Shown here in pieces: positions 14,647 through 23,587 of a stretch of DNA of 28,680 bases; position 1 is the first letter of the stretch; each line of letters begins with the position of its first letter. The stretch is taken from the NCBI GenBank assembly GCA_002898615.1, contig BEIB01000006.1, positions 1 through 28,680 on the forward strand. Reading direction: 5' to 3'. The stretch comes from a bacterium HR25. GTDB lineage: Bacteria; Chloroflexota; Dehalococcoidia; SM23-28-2; HRbin24. The notes under the pieces were generated by a model. It made no database searches, had not been told where the DNA came from, and saw nothing but the letters and a program-made list of their open reading frames with translations. The position numbers were made by a program, and so were the translations under genes.

Positions 14647-15858
14647 TCAGGATTGCTGCCGGCGGGCTACTCGCCCCGGGCCTGGCCCCTCCACCGGCGT
14701 CAGGGTGATGACCTCGTCCGGGGCGGGGGCGGCGGGCGGCGGCGGTGGCGCCTCCCCGAACTTCTCGGCGATGACCTTGTGCCCCTCCTCGATGAGGGCG
14801 GAGAGGAACTGCCCCTCCGGGACTATCCGAACCACCTCGCCCTTGCGGAAGATGGCCCCCTTCCCTTTGCCGCCGGCGATGCCGATGTCGGCCTCCCGGG
14901 CCTCGCCGGGGCCGTTGACCACGCAGCCCATGACGGCGATGGTCAGGGGCTTCCCCAGCTTCTGGAAGTAGGCCTCCACCTGGTTGGCCAGCGGTATCAG
15001 GTCTATCTCGATACGGCCGCAGGTGGGGCAGGCGACGATGGTGGGCCCCCGCTGCCGCAGGTTGAGGGACTTCAGGATCTCGTAGGCCACCGGTACCTCC
15101 TCCTGAGGGTCGGCGGCCAGGGAGACACGGATGGTGTCGCCGATGCCCTCTGCCAGCAGGATGCCGATGCCGATGGCGGAGCGGATGGAGCCGGCCTTGG
15201 GCGTCCCCGCCTCCGTCACCCCCAGGTGGAAGGGGTAGTCCACCAGCTTGGCCATCTCCCGGTAGGCGGTGACCATGGTGGGGACATCGAAGGCCTTGAG
15301 GGAGACCTTGATGTCCGAGAAACCCATGTCCTCCAGGATCTGGATCTCCCACAGGGCGGCGTCTACCATGCGCTTCCACTTGGGTGGAGGCATCTCCCCC
15401 TCCTGGAGGGGGGGCAGAGGTGGCAGGCTCCCCTCGTTCACCCCCACGCGTATGGGGACGCCGCGCGCCTTGGCCTCCCGCACCACCTCCCGCACCTTGT
15501 CGGCGTCCCGGATGTTGCCCGGGTTGAGGCGCAGGCCGTGGATGCCCGCCCGCAGGGAGGCCAGGGCCAGCCGGTAGTCGAAATGGATGTCGGCTATGAG
15601 GGGTACGGGGCTCTTCCTGACCAGCTCCGGCAGGGCCTCCGCCGCCTCGCGGTCGGGCACGGCCACCCGCACGATGTCGCAGCCCAGCTCCGCCAGCTCC
15701 TGTATCTGGCGGAGGGTGGACTGGACGTCGGCGGTATCGGTGTTGGTCATGGACTGGACGGCGATGGGGGCATCGCCGCCGATCTGGACGCTGCCCACCC
15801 AGATGGGGCGGGTCTTGCGCCGCGGGGCCAGGGTCTCCATTGCCTCTAGCTCGCTCAT
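14647..15858 (-). CDS. ispG: 4-hydroxy-3-methylbut-2-enyl diphosphate synthase IspG (GcpE)
   Basis: IspG performs the penultimate MEP-pathway step, reducing MEcPP to HMBPP with a [4Fe-4S] cluster. The ATG at 15858 (403 residues) was chosen because it overlaps the rseP stop by four bases (ATGA). The longer frame to 16110 is only an rseP shadow. The N-terminal TIM barrel is recognisable: VGSVQIGGDAPIAVQSMTNTDTAD, CDIVRVAVPDREAAEAL, PLIADIHFDYRLAL and LRLNPGNI. The C-terminal cluster domain has CPTCGR and MGCVVNGPGEAREADIGIAGG, supplying the three Cys and the neighbouring Glu. A Pro/Ala-rich tail of about 35 residues extends the usual C-terminus. dxr of the same pathway is two genes upstream. 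Confidence 0.97.
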   Translation of the reverse strand: MSELEAMETLAPRRKTRPIWVGSVQIGGDAPIAVQSMTNTDTADVQSTLRQIQELAELGCDIVRVAVPDREAAEALPELVRKSPVPLIADIHFDYRLALASLRAGIHGLRLNPGNIRDADKVREVVREAKARGVPIRVGVNEGSLPPLPPLQEGEMPPPKWKRMVDAALWEIQILEDMGFSDIKVSLKAFDVPTMVTAYREMAKLVDYPFHLGVTEAGTPKAGSIRSAIGIGILLAEGIGDTIRVSLAADPQEEVPVAYEILKSLNLRQRGPTIVACPTCGRIEIDLIPLANQVEAYFQKLGKPLTIAVMGCVVNGPGEAREADIGIAGGKGKGAIFRKGEVVRIVPEGQFLSALIEEGHKVIAEKFGEAPPPPPAAPAPDEVITLTPVEGPGPGRVARRQQS

Positions 15859-16946
15859 CGGAACAGGCTCTCCCCTTGGAATATGCGCAGGATATCGAAG
15901 TAGGTGATGATCACCGCCAGACTGATGATAGCGATGAGTCCTATCAGGTGCACCAGGGCCTCTTTCTCCGGCGCTATGCGCTTGCCGCCTCTCACCACCT
16001 CCAGAAGAACGAAGACCATGCGGCCCCCGTCCAGCATGGGCAGGGGTAGCAGGTTGATGATGGCCAGGTTGATGGAGAGCAGGGCGGCGAAGTCCAGCAG
16101 CACCTGCCACCCCGCCTGGCTCACCACCTCTCCCGTGGCCTGAGCGATGCCGACCGGGCCGGCCAGCTCTGGCGTCCCACCCCCCTTGATCCAGGAGATG
16201 ATCTCGTTGCGGGCCAGTACCAGCACCTCCACCGTGGCCATGAACCCCTTGGGTATGGCCTCCCAGAAGGGATAGGACTCCTTCTCCACGTAGGCCAGGG
16301 AGGCCATGTATATGCGGATGCCGGTGGGGCCATCGGTCCGGTAGCGGGCCTCCACGGGGATGGTGAGGATCTCGCCGCCTCCCGTGCCCACGCTCCCCAA
16401 CTGCCCCTCCGGCGGCCGCTTGATGCGGAAGTCTATCGTCTGCCCCATGCGCAGGCGGATCTCGCGGCCCACGTCCTGCAGGTTGCGCACCTCGTGGCCA
16501 TCGATGGCCAGGATGATGTCGCCAGGGCGCAGCCCCGCCTCCTCCGCCGGTGAGCCGGGCACCACGGAGCTGATGCCCACCAGCCCCACCGGCACGTCCC
16601 GCGGGATCATGAAGGCGATGGCGAAGAGCAGGATGGGCAGGAGCAGGTTCATGACTGCGCCCGCCGCCAGGACGATGAGCCTCACCCAGGCAGGCTGGGC
16701 TGCCAGGCTCTCCGGGTGGCTGGGGTCCTCCTCTCCCAGGAGCCGTACGAAGCCTCCCAGGGGCAGCAGGTTGATGGAGTAGATGGTGTCCCGGAACTTC
16801 ACCCCCCAGAGGCGGGGCGGGTAGCCCAGGCCGGCCTCCAGGACGCGCACGCCGGCCAGCTTGGCGGCGATGAAGTGCCCCAGCTCGTGGACCACTATCA
16901 GCGCCACCAGGATGATGAGGAAGGGGATGATGGACTGAAGGAACAT
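15855..16946 (-). CDS. rseP: Site-2 intramembrane zinc metalloprotease RseP
   Basis: RseP cleaves transmembrane anti-sigma factors and remnant signal peptides inside the membrane. The 363-residue protein has the catalytic HELGH in the first transmembrane helix (about 20-24) and the second metal site LLPLPMLDGGR (about 307-317). Between them lies one PDZ domain (GISSVVPGSPAEEAGLRPGDIILAIDGHEV). Helices are visible at about 6-28, 87-115, 275-300 and 335-355. One PDZ domain instead of two is usual outside proteobacteria. The ATG at 16946 is preceded by GGGAG at about 12 bases, and a stronger AGGAGGAGG lies too far upstream (about 36 bases) to serve it. It overlaps ispG by four bases, so translation is probably coupled. 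Confidence 0.96.
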   Translation of the reverse strand: MFLQSIIPFLIILVALIVVHELGHFIAAKLAGVRVLEAGLGYPPRLWGVKFRDTIYSINLLPLGGFVRLLGEEDPSHPESLAAQPAWVRLIVLAAGAVMNLLLPILLFAIAFMIPRDVPVGLVGISSVVPGSPAEEAGLRPGDIILAIDGHEVRNLQDVGREIRLRMGQTIDFRIKRPPEGQLGSVGTGGGEILTIPVEARYRTDGPTGIRIYMASLAYVEKESYPFWEAIPKGFMATVEVLVLARNEIISWIKGGGTPELAGPVGIAQATGEVVSQAGWQVLLDFAALLSINLAIINLLPLPMLDGGRMVFVLLEVVRGGKRIAPEKEALVHLIGLIAIISLAVIITYFDILRIFQGESLFR

Positions 16947-17042
16947 GACGTCAGCAGGCTCCCGCGGCCCCTAAGGAACGCACCTCCTCCTGTTCCGGCC
17001 CAGCACCGGATAGCATACCACCCTGAGGGCGGGGCGGCACCC

Positions 17043-18212
17043 TCACGCCCCCTGGGAGACGGCCCTCGCCATCTCCTCCGCCTGGGCCCGTGCCCAGGCG
17101 TCGGCCTCCAGGACATCGTCCAGGGAGGGCGCCGCCACCCCACGGTGGGAGGCCAGTACTCTGTCCAGGATGCGGGGTATGTCCAGGAATCTGATGCGCC
17201 CGGCCAGGAAATGTTGCACCGCCACCTCGTCGGCGGCGCAGAGGACCGCGGGATAGGTGCCCCCCTGACGGCCGGCCGCCAGGGCCAGCCCCAGGCAGGG
17301 GTAGCGGCGCAGGTCCACGGGGCCGAAGGTGAGAGCACCCAGCCGCGCCAGGTCCAGCCGCGGCACCGGCACCCCAGCCAGACGCTCCGGGTAGGTGAGG
17401 GCGCACTGGATGGGCAGACGCATATCGGGTAGGCTGAGCTGGGCCTTCACCGAGCCGTCCTGGAATTCCACCAGGGAGTGGACGATGCTCTCCCGGTGGA
17501 GCACCACCTCGATCCGCTCCAGCGGGATGTCGAAGAGCCAGCGGGCCTCCAGGCATTCCAGCCCCTTGTTGAGCAGGGTGGCCGAGTCCACCGTTATCTT
17601 GGGCCCCATTTGCCAGGTGGGGTGGCGCAGCGCCTCCTCCGCCGTTACCCGCTCCAGCGCCTCCAGCGGAGCGTCCCGGAAGGGGCCGCCGGAGGCGGTC
17701 AGGACGAGGCGAGAGACAGCACCCACGTCCTCCCCCCACAGGCACTGCCAGATGGCCGAATGCTCCGAGTCCACCGGCCGCAGCTCCCCACCGCCCCGGC
17801 GGAGGGCCTCCTGCACCAGGTGCCCGGCCATCACCAGCGCCTCTTTGTTGGCCAGGGCCACCACCTTCCCCGCCTCCAGGGCGGCCAGCGTGGGGGAGAG
17901 CCCTGCCCGGCCCACCGTGGCCACCACTACCATATCCACCTCCGGCAGGGTGGCCATCTCCTCCGGATAGGCCCACTGACAGGGGATGCCCAGGCCCCGC
18001 AGACGCTGACGGAGGCCCTCGCCGTCCCGGCTGACGTAGACGAACCGGGGGCGGAACTGGCGGGCCTGCTCCTCGAGGAGGCTGACGTTGTTGCCGGCGG
18101 CCAGTCCCACCACACGGAAGCGGCCCTCCAGGGAGCGCACCACCTCCAGCGTCTGCCGGCCGATGGAGCCCGTGGAGCCGATGACGACGATGCCTCTAGC
18201 CCTGCCGTCCAT
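17043..18212 (-). CDS. dxr: 1-deoxy-D-xylulose-5-phosphate reductoisomerase
   Basis: Dxr converts DXP to MEP with NADPH and is the first committed step of the MEP isoprenoid pathway. The 389-residue product has the Rossmann start VIGSTGSIGRQTLEVV, the LANKEALVMAGHLV block, and the metal/substrate segment PVDSEHSAIWQCL. The flexible-loop region (LTASGGPFRDAPL) and the HPTWQMGPKITVDSATLLNKGLE motif with the conserved catalytic surroundings are also present. HRESIVHSLVEFQDGSVKAQLSLPDMRLPIQ and the C-terminal helical domain (AADEVAVQHFLAGRIRFLDIP) complete the enzyme. It starts at ATG 18212, 15 bases after the cdsA stop, and no clear Shine-Dalgarno is seen. Confidence 0.97.
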   Translation of the reverse strand: MDGRARGIVVIGSTGSIGRQTLEVVRSLEGRFRVVGLAAGNNVSLLEEQARQFRPRFVYVSRDGEGLRQRLRGLGIPCQWAYPEEMATLPEVDMVVVATVGRAGLSPTLAALEAGKVVALANKEALVMAGHLVQEALRRGGGELRPVDSEHSAIWQCLWGEDVGAVSRLVLTASGGPFRDAPLEALERVTAEEALRHPTWQMGPKITVDSATLLNKGLECLEARWLFDIPLERIEVVLHRESIVHSLVEFQDGSVKAQLSLPDMRLPIQCALTYPERLAGVPVPRLDLARLGALTFGPVDLRRYPCLGLALAAGRQGGTYPAVLCAADEVAVQHFLAGRIRFLDIPRILDRVLASHRGVAAPSLDDVLEADAWARAQAEEMARAVSQGA

Positions 18213-18227
18213 GGGGGTCGCCTGCCC

Positions 18228-19054
18228 TTAACCTATCACCCACAGGCGCCAATAGTATACCAGCGGCACCACGAAGAGGACGCTGTCCAGGCGGTCCAGG
18301 AAGCCGCCGTGCCCGGGGATGAGCCGGGAGGCGTCCTTGACGCCTGCCCCTCGCTTCAGGAAGGACTCGGCCAGGTCGCCCAGGGTGGCCGCCAGGGGCA
18401 CCAGCAGGGCCAGGGGCGCTATCTGCAGGGGGGCCAGCCGCAGCCCGGTGGCCCAGTTGATGAGGACGACGCCCAGCGCCCCCAGGAGAAGGCCGCCCAG
18501 GGTGCCCTCGGCCGTCTTGCCCGGGCTCAGGTGGGGGGCTATGCGGTGCCTCCCCAGGAGGCGGCCTACCAGGTAGGCGGAGGTGTCAGCGGCGAAGGCG
18601 CCGAAGACGGCCAGGGTCACCCAGTCCTGGCCGTTCTCCACCCGCCGGAGCAGGACCAGGTGGCTGCCCAGGAGGCCCAGATAGGCTAGGGCGGCCACCT
18701 GGGCCAGCCATCCCTCCAGGGCAGCGGCCGGCTGCCGGTGGGCGAAGCCCCACAGGAAGGTGATCACCAGAGAGAGGGCCAGCGCCCCCGCCCACCAGTC
18801 GGGGCCGTGGTAGGCGGCGGCCACCAGCAGGGCCAGGAGGGCCAGCCCCAGGTAGGCGCGGGGCGGCTGGGCTACCAGGTGCCAGGAGCCGTCAGGCCCC
18901 CGCCGGTGGCCGGGCCCCAGGGCGGCGTGGAGCTCCAGGGCGCCGGCGGCCAGGACGGCCCCGGCGGCCAGGGCGTAGGCGACGCCGCCCAGGTATATAA
19001 GACCCAGGATGACCGGCACACCCACGAGGGCGGAGACGGTGCGCCGCCAGAGCA

Positions 19055-19055
<1 letters not shown>
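18228..19055 (-). CDS. cdsA: Phosphatidate cytidylyltransferase
   Basis: CdsA makes CDP-diacylglycerol from phosphatidic acid and CTP, the branch point for phospholipids. The 275-residue membrane protein has about eight hydrophobic helices. The signature SFLKRGAGVKDASRLIPGHGGFLDRLDS near residues 228-256 carries the metal- and CTP-binding Asp and Lys residues. SPGKTAEGTLGGLL at about 170 is the second conserved block. The ATG overlaps the uppS stop by one base (TGATG), showing tight coupling. Confidence 0.96.
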
Positions 19056-19849
<794 letters not shown>

Positions 19850-19896
19850 AGTCCCTCTTCAGGAAGAAACGGCCGGGGCGGGCGCGGGTTCCCCCC

Positions 19897-20463
19897 TCAG
19901 ACGGCCAGCAGCTCCTCCTCCTTGGCCTCTCCCAACTGGTCTATCTCTTTGATGAAGCCATCGGTGAGCTTCTGCAGCTCCTGTTCCCCCCGCCGGAACT
20001 CGTCCTCGGATATCTTGTGCTCGCGCTCCAGGCGCCGGAGCTCGTCGTGGATGTCGCGGCGGATGTTGCGCACGGCCACCCGCCCCTGCTCCACGCGCTG
20101 GCGGACGAGGCGTGCCAGCTCGCGGCGCCGCTCCTCGCTGAGGGGCGGCAGGACGATGCGGATGACGGTGCCGTCGTTGCTGGGGTTGACGCCCAGTTCG
20201 GACTGCTGGATGGCCTTCTCGATGGCTCGGATGGCGCTGCGGTCCCAGGGCTGGATGACGATGGTCCGCGCCTCCGGGGTGGTGATGGTGGCCATCTGCT
20301 TGAGGGGGGTGGGGGCGCCGTAGTAGTCCACCTTGATGTTCTCCACCAGGGCGGGGGTGGCCCGTCCGGTGCGGATGCTGGCCAGCTCGCGTCGGAGCGC
20401 CTCCACCGCCTTGCTCATGCGGTCCCGGGCGTCCTTGAAGACGGGGTCTATGGCCTCACGCAT
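19897..20463 (-). CDS. frr: Ribosome recycling factor
   Basis: RRF, with EF-G, splits post-termination ribosomes. The 188-residue protein is of normal length (about 185). It shows DRMSKAVEALRRELASIRTGRATPALVENIKVDYYG, LKQMATITTPEARTIVIQPWD, SELGVNPSNDGTVIRIVLPPLSEERRRELARLV and the C-terminal helix (DEFRRGEQELQKLTDGFIKEID). It starts two bases after the pyrH stop. The adjoining uppS starts about 47 bases downstream, the largest internal gap in this part of the operon. Confidence 0.97.
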   Translation of the reverse strand: MREAIDPVFKDARDRMSKAVEALRRELASIRTGRATPALVENIKVDYYGAPTPLKQMATITTPEARTIVIQPWDRSAIRAIEKAIQQSELGVNPSNDGTVIRIVLPPLSEERRRELARLVRQRVEQGRVAVRNIRRDIHDELRRLEREHKISEDEFRRGEQELQKLTDGFIKEIDQLGEAKEEELLAV

Positions 20464-20465
20464 CG

Positions 20466-21233
20466 TTACTCCACCTCCCTGGCGGTCGGTAGGGGCTCCA
20501 GCACCGTCTCCACCTCGGGGCCGATGAAGGTGCCCAGCCGCTCCCCCCGCACCACCCGCACGATGCTGTCCGGCGCCCGCAGGTCGAAGACGATGATGGG
20601 CAGGTTGTTCTCCAGGCAGAGGGAGAGGGCGGTGCCGTCCATCACCTCCAGACGTCGGTGGAAGGCCTCCAGGAAGGAGATGCTCTGGAACTTGCGGGCG
20701 GTGGGCACCAGGTTGGGGTCCGCCTCGTAGACGCCGTCCACCTTGTTCTTGGCCATGAGGAGGACGTCGGCGTCGATCTCAATGGCCCGCAGGGCGGCGG
20801 CGGTGTCGGTGGTCATGTAGGGGTTGCCGGTGCCGGCGGCGAAGATGACCACCCGCCCCTTCTCCAGGTGGCGGATGGCGCGGCGACGGATGTAGGGCTC
20901 GGCCACCGCCTGGACGGTGATGGCGGACTGGGTGCGCACCACGGCGCCCAGTTGCTCCAGGGCGTCCTGGAGGGCCAGGGCGTTGATGATGGTGGCCAGC
21001 ATGCCGGCGTAATCGGCGGTGGCGCGGTCCATCCCCCGCGCCGCGAACTGGGAGCCCCGGAAGATATTGCCACCCCCCACCACCAGCGCCATCTGGACGC
21101 CGCTGTCTACCGCCCGCTTGACCTGGCGGGCTATCTCCTTCAGGACCGATGGGTCTATGCCGCAGGCCTGGTCACCCATGAGGGCCCCTCCGCTCAGCTT
21201 CAGGAGGACGCGCTTGTAGGGTGGCCCGGCCAT
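20466..21233 (-). CDS. pyrH: UMP kinase
   Basis: PyrH phosphorylates UMP to UDP for nucleic acid and nucleotide-sugar synthesis. The 255-residue amino-acid-kinase-fold protein shows [102 protein letters not shown] and the C-terminal [31 protein letters not shown] precedes the ATG at a suitable distance. Its place between tsf and frr is the standard bacterial arrangement. Confidence 0.97.
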   Translation of the reverse strand: MAGPPYKRVLLKLSGGALMGDQACGIDPSVLKEIARQVKRAVDSGVQMALVVGGGNIFRGSQFAARGMDRATADYAGMLATIINALALQDALEQLGAVVRTQSAITVQAVAEPYIRRRAIRHLEKGRVVIFAAGTGNPYMTTDTAAALRAIEIDADVLLMAKNKVDGVYEADPNLVPTARKFQSISFLEAFHRRLEVMDGTALSLCLENNLPIIVFDLRAPDSIVRVVRGERLGTFIGPEVETVLEPLPTAREVE

Positions 21234-21243
21234 AGGCTCCCCC

Positions 21244-21765
21244 CTAGGTGCTGGGGCCTTCGTCGTAGCGGCCCAGCTCGAAGCGGGCGAAGCGACGGAC
21301 CCTTATGTTCTCGCCCGTCTTGGCGATGAGCTCGGTGATGAGGCTCCCTACGTTACGGCTCTGGTCCCTGATGAAGGGCTGCTCCAGGAGGCAGAGGTCG
21401 GCCGGGTCGCCCTCGCCCGGGGGCATCTCCTCCCGGGAGACGTAGCGGGGGGCCATGGCGGCCACCTGCATGGCCAGCTCCTGGGCCAGGGTGCGGAACT
21501 CCTCGGTGCGGGCCACGAAGTCGGTCTCGCAGTTGAGCTCCACCAGGGCGCCCACGCGGCCATCGTGGTGTATGTAGGCCTGGACGACCCCCTGGGCCGT
21601 CTCCCGGCCGGCCCGCTTCTCGGCCATGGCTATCCCTCGCTGGCGGAGGAGCTCCACGGCCTTGTCGATGTCGCCGCCCGCCTCCTCCAGCGCCTGCTTG
21701 CAGTCCAACATGCCGGCGCCCGTCAGGTCGCGGAGCGCCTTCACTGCCTGTACCGATACCGCCAC
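21244..21765 (-). CDS. tsf: Translation elongation factor Ts (short form)
   Basis: EF-Ts exchanges GDP for GTP on EF-Tu. The N-terminal UBA-like domain ([40 protein letters not shown]) and the key exchange segment ([12 protein letters not shown]) are intact. At 173 residues it is shorter than the roughly 280-residue Escherichia coli form and resembles the compact forms with one core subdomain, known for example in Thermus. [17 protein letters not shown] sequence ([14 protein letters not shown]) and the C-terminal [15 protein letters not shown] are present, so this is not a broken gene. It starts at a GTG (21765) with AAGGAGGT seven bases upstream. rpsB lies directly upstream. Confidence 0.96.
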   Translation of the reverse strand: MAVSVQAVKALRDLTGAGMLDCKQALEEAGGDIDKAVELLRQRGIAMAEKRAGRETAQGVVQAYIHHDGRVGALVELNCETDFVARTEEFRTLAQELAMQVAAMAPRYVSREEMPPGEGDPADLCLLEQPFIRDQSRNVGSLITELIAKTGENIRVRRFARFELGRYDEGPST

Positions 21766-21811
21766 CGCGTGACCTCCTTACGAGAGCGGCTGTCCTGATC
21801 TCTGGCCCGAT

Positions 21812-22621
21812 CTACTCTTGGGGCGTGCCCTCTTCCTCGGGGCTCGGCTCATCGGGCGAGAAGACGTAGCCGGCCTCGCGGAGGGCCGCCAGCTCTTCCT
21901 CCCCCGCCTCCATCTCCACCTTGGCCCGGGCCTCCCGCTCGGCCAGGCCCTCCAGAACTGCATCGGCTATCTGGCCAGTGATGAGCTTGATGGCCCGCAC
22001 GGCGTCGTCGTTGGAGGGTATGGGGTAGTCGATGAGATCGGGGTCGCAGTTGGTGTCCACCATGGCGACGATGGGTATGCCCACCCGCCGCGCCTCCGCC
22101 ACGGCGATGTATTCCCGCCCGGGGTCTATGACGTAGAGGGCGGCGGGGAGCTGCGTCATCTCCTTGATGCCCGCCAGGTGGCGGTTGAGCTTCTCGATCC
22201 TCCGCTCCAGCTGGGCGACCTCCTTCTTGGGGAGGCGGGCGAACTCCCCTCGCGCCCGGGCGTCCTCCAGACGTACCAGATAGTCGATGCGGGACTGGAT
22301 AGTCTGGAAGTTGGTGAGGGTCCCGCCCAGCCAGCGGGTGTTGACGTAGGGCATGCCGCAGCGCCTGGCCTCCTGCTCCACGATCTCCTGGGCCTGGCGC
22401 TTCGTCCCCACGAAGAGGAGGGTACCCCCCTGGGCCACCGTCTCCCGCACGAAGCCGAGGGCCTCCTCCAGCTTCTGGACCGTCTGCTGGAGGTCTATGA
22501 TGTGGATGCCGTTGCGCTGGGTGAAGATGAAACGCCTCATCTTGGGGTTCCAGCGCCGGGTCTGGTGCCCGAAGTGGACCCCCGCCTCCAACAGCGATTT
22601 CATGGTTACCGGTGGTGACAA
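21812..22621 (-). CDS. rpsB: 30S ribosomal protein S2
   Basis: S2 joins the 30S subunit late and binds its head/body junction. The start is taken as TTG 22621 (269 residues), because GGAGGAGG lies seven bases upstream. The resulting start ([16 protein letters not shown]) matches the usual S2 layout, where a short stretch precedes [22 protein letters not shown]. The ATG at 22603 lacks a ribosome site at the right distance, and a frame to 22741 crosses the promoter. Core blocks are [52 protein letters not shown] and [20 protein letters not shown]. The C-terminal tail is acidic ([15 protein letters not shown]). It is the first gene of the long operon. Confidence 0.96.
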   Translation of the reverse strand: MSPPVTMKSLLEAGVHFGHQTRRWNPKMRRFIFTQRNGIHIIDLQQTVQKLEEALGFVRETVAQGGTLLFVGTKRQAQEIVEQEARRCGMPYVNTRWLGGTLTNFQTIQSRIDYLVRLEDARARGEFARLPKKEVAQLERRIEKLNRHLAGIKEMTQLPAALYVIDPGREYIAVAEARRVGIPIVAMVDTNCDPDLIDYPIPSNDDAVRAIKLITGQIADAVLEGLAEREARAKVEMEAGEEELAALREAGYVFSPDEPSPEEEGTPQE

Positions 22622-22627
22622 CCTATC

Positions 22628-22636
22628 GCCTCCTCC
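22628..22636 (-). promoter_or_regulatory. Ribosome-binding site that fixes the TTG start of rpsB
   Basis: GGAGGAGGC on the minus strand lies seven bases before TTG 22621 and about 25 before the ATG at 22603, so it favours the TTG. Confidence 0.75.
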
Positions 22637-22654
22637 CAGGACTGTCCGTCGGGC

Positions 22655-22683
22655 AGTATAGCACAGCGCCGTCCTTGGGTCAC
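22655..22683 (-). promoter_or_regulatory. Promoter of the rpsB operon
   Basis: GTGACC (22678-22683), a 17-base spacer and TATACT (22655-22660) on the minus strand give four and five matches to the -35 and -10 consensus. The expected leader is about 27 bases and includes the strong ribosome site. Confidence 0.75.
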
Positions 22684-22705
22684 CGCTCACCCTGGGGGCG
22701 ACGCG

Positions 22706-22735
22706 TTGCGAAACGGCGCCGCCAGGCGTTATAAT
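22706..22735 (+). promoter_or_regulatory. Promoter of fmdB (divergent from rpsB)
   Basis: TTGCGA (22706-22711), an 18-base spacer and a perfect TATAAT (22730-22735) lie on the plus strand. The leader would be about 55 bases and ends in AGGAGGGAGGAG before GTG 22797. Confidence 0.7.
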
Positions 22736-22796
22736 GGGCAAGAGTCCCCAGCCTTAGCCTCTCGGAGCAGACCTTCGGTCACAGGAGGGAGGAGCC

Positions 22797-23048
22797 GTGC
22801 CGATCTACGAGTACCGTTGCCCGCAGGGGCACCAGTATGAGCGGTGGGAGAGCTTCAGCGCCCCCGTCGAGCAGGACTGTCCCCAGTGTGGCGCCAGGGC
22901 CCGTCGCGTCCTCAGCCCTCCTGCCATCATCTTCAAGGGCTCCGGTTTCTACAGCACCGATAACCGCAAGAACGGCCATCGCCACGAGGACTCCGGCACC
23001 AGCGAGAGCGCCAGCAGGGAGGAGAGCGAGACCGGCTCCAAGCTCTAG
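22797..23048 (+). CDS. FmdB-family zinc ribbon protein
   Basis: The 83-residue product begins PIYEYRCPQGHQYERWESFS, the FmdB/CxxC regulatory-protein signature (PF09723). The first knuckle here is C-P-Q-G-H with a single Cys (position 8), so the metal site would use Cys8, possibly the nearby His, and the second pair CPQCG (28-31). After SPPAIIFKGSGFYSTD the tail is hydrophilic and Ser/Glu-rich. The GTG start has a strong Shine-Dalgarno. The family is often labelled a regulatory protein, but its role is not settled. An intrinsic terminator follows, so the downstream dtd may be only partly co-transcribed. Confidence 0.92.
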   Translation: MPIYEYRCPQGHQYERWESFSAPVEQDCPQCGARARRVLSPPAIIFKGSGFYSTDNRKNGHRHEDSGTSESASREESETGSKL

Positions 23049-23072
23049 GCCAGACGGGGCGCGCAGAGGGGG

Positions 23073-23099
23073 AGGCCTGGAGGGCTCCAGGCCTTCTTT
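23073..23099 (+). terminator. Intrinsic terminator after fmdB
   Basis: A 9-bp perfect stem (AGGCCTGGA / TCCAGGCCT) with a GGGC loop is followed by TCTTTCATTT. It lies 25 bases after the fmdB stop and before dtd. The T-tract is interrupted by C, so termination may be incomplete. Confidence 0.72.
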
Positions 23100-23126
23100 C
23101 ATTTCGTCATCGGGGGCGAGCGAGGC

Positions 23127-23573
23127 ATGAGGGCCGTCCTGCAGAGGGTGGGCCAGGCCGCCGTGCGCGTGGAGGGGGAGACGGTGGCCAGCATCGGCCG
23201 CGGTCTCCTGGTTCTCCTGGGCATCGCCAGGGGGGACGGCCCGGCGGAGGTCCAGTGGCTGGCCAGGAAGACGGCGGAGCTGCGCATCTTCCCGGACGAG
23301 GCGGGACGCTTCAACCTCTCCCTCCTGGACGTGGGGGGAGAGGCGCTGGTGGTGAGCCAGTTCACCCTCCTGGCGGACGCCCGGCGGGGGCGACGGCCCA
23401 GCTTCACCGAGGCGGCGCCGCCAGAGGAGGCCGCCCCGCTGGTGGAGGCCTTCGCCCAGACGCTCAGGGAGCTGGGCGTCCCCACCCAGACGGGGCGCTT
23501 CGGCGCCTACATGCAGGTGGAGCTGGTGAACGACGGCCCGGTGACCATCGTCCTGGACAGCCGGGAGCTCTGA
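23127..23573 (+). CDS. dtd: D-aminoacyl-tRNA deacylase
   Basis: Dtd hydrolyses D-amino acids (and misloaded glycine) from tRNA, protecting translation. The 148-residue length is exactly typical. The two active-site signatures are visible: SQFTL at 77-81 and NDGPVT (NxGPxT) at 135-140, and the N-terminus [18 protein letters not shown] is family-like. The usual GVP next to the cross-subunit Gly-cisPro site reads GAYMQV at 126-131. The start is ATG 23127, with only GAGCGAGG as a weak ribosome site. Its stop codon sits inside a palindrome shared with the end of the convergent nadC gene. Confidence 0.96.
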   Translation: MRAVLQRVGQAAVRVEGETVASIGRGLLVLLGIARGDGPAEVQWLARKTAELRIFPDEAGRFNLSLLDVGGEALVVSQFTLLADARRGRRPSFTEAAPPEEAAPLVEAFAQTLRELGVPTQTGRFGAYMQVELVNDGPVTIVLDSREL

Positions 23574-23587
23574 GCCCTCAGAGCTCC
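23564..23587. other. Palindrome across both stop codons of dtd and nadC
   Basis: GAGCTCTGAG and CTCAGAGCTC, extended by one G-C pair, form a perfect inverted repeat with a CC centre. dtd's TGA is at 23571-23573 and nadC's TGA at 23578-23580 on the other strand. Either RNA could form the hairpin. It lacks a T-run, so function as a bidirectional terminator is uncertain. Confidence 0.65.

Noticed and set aside
13191..14708. Long Pro/Arg/Gly-rich frame on the plus strand
   Set aside because: It is an out-of-frame shadow of the VOC and DinB-like genes; the true VOC frame has clear fold motifs and its own promoter.
15859..16110. N-terminal extension of ispG
   Set aside because: It is an out-of-frame reading of rseP; the ATGA overlap at 15855-15858 and the family length set the start.
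16956..16995. Ten-codon leader peptide candidate before rseP
   Set aside because: AGGAGGAGGTG looks like a ribosome site with GTG, but the spacing of about two bases is too short and the peptide has no regulatory pattern.
21244..21765. tsf as a truncated pseudogene
   Set aside because: The core TDFVAR segment and the C-terminal block are intact, and short EF-Ts forms are known.
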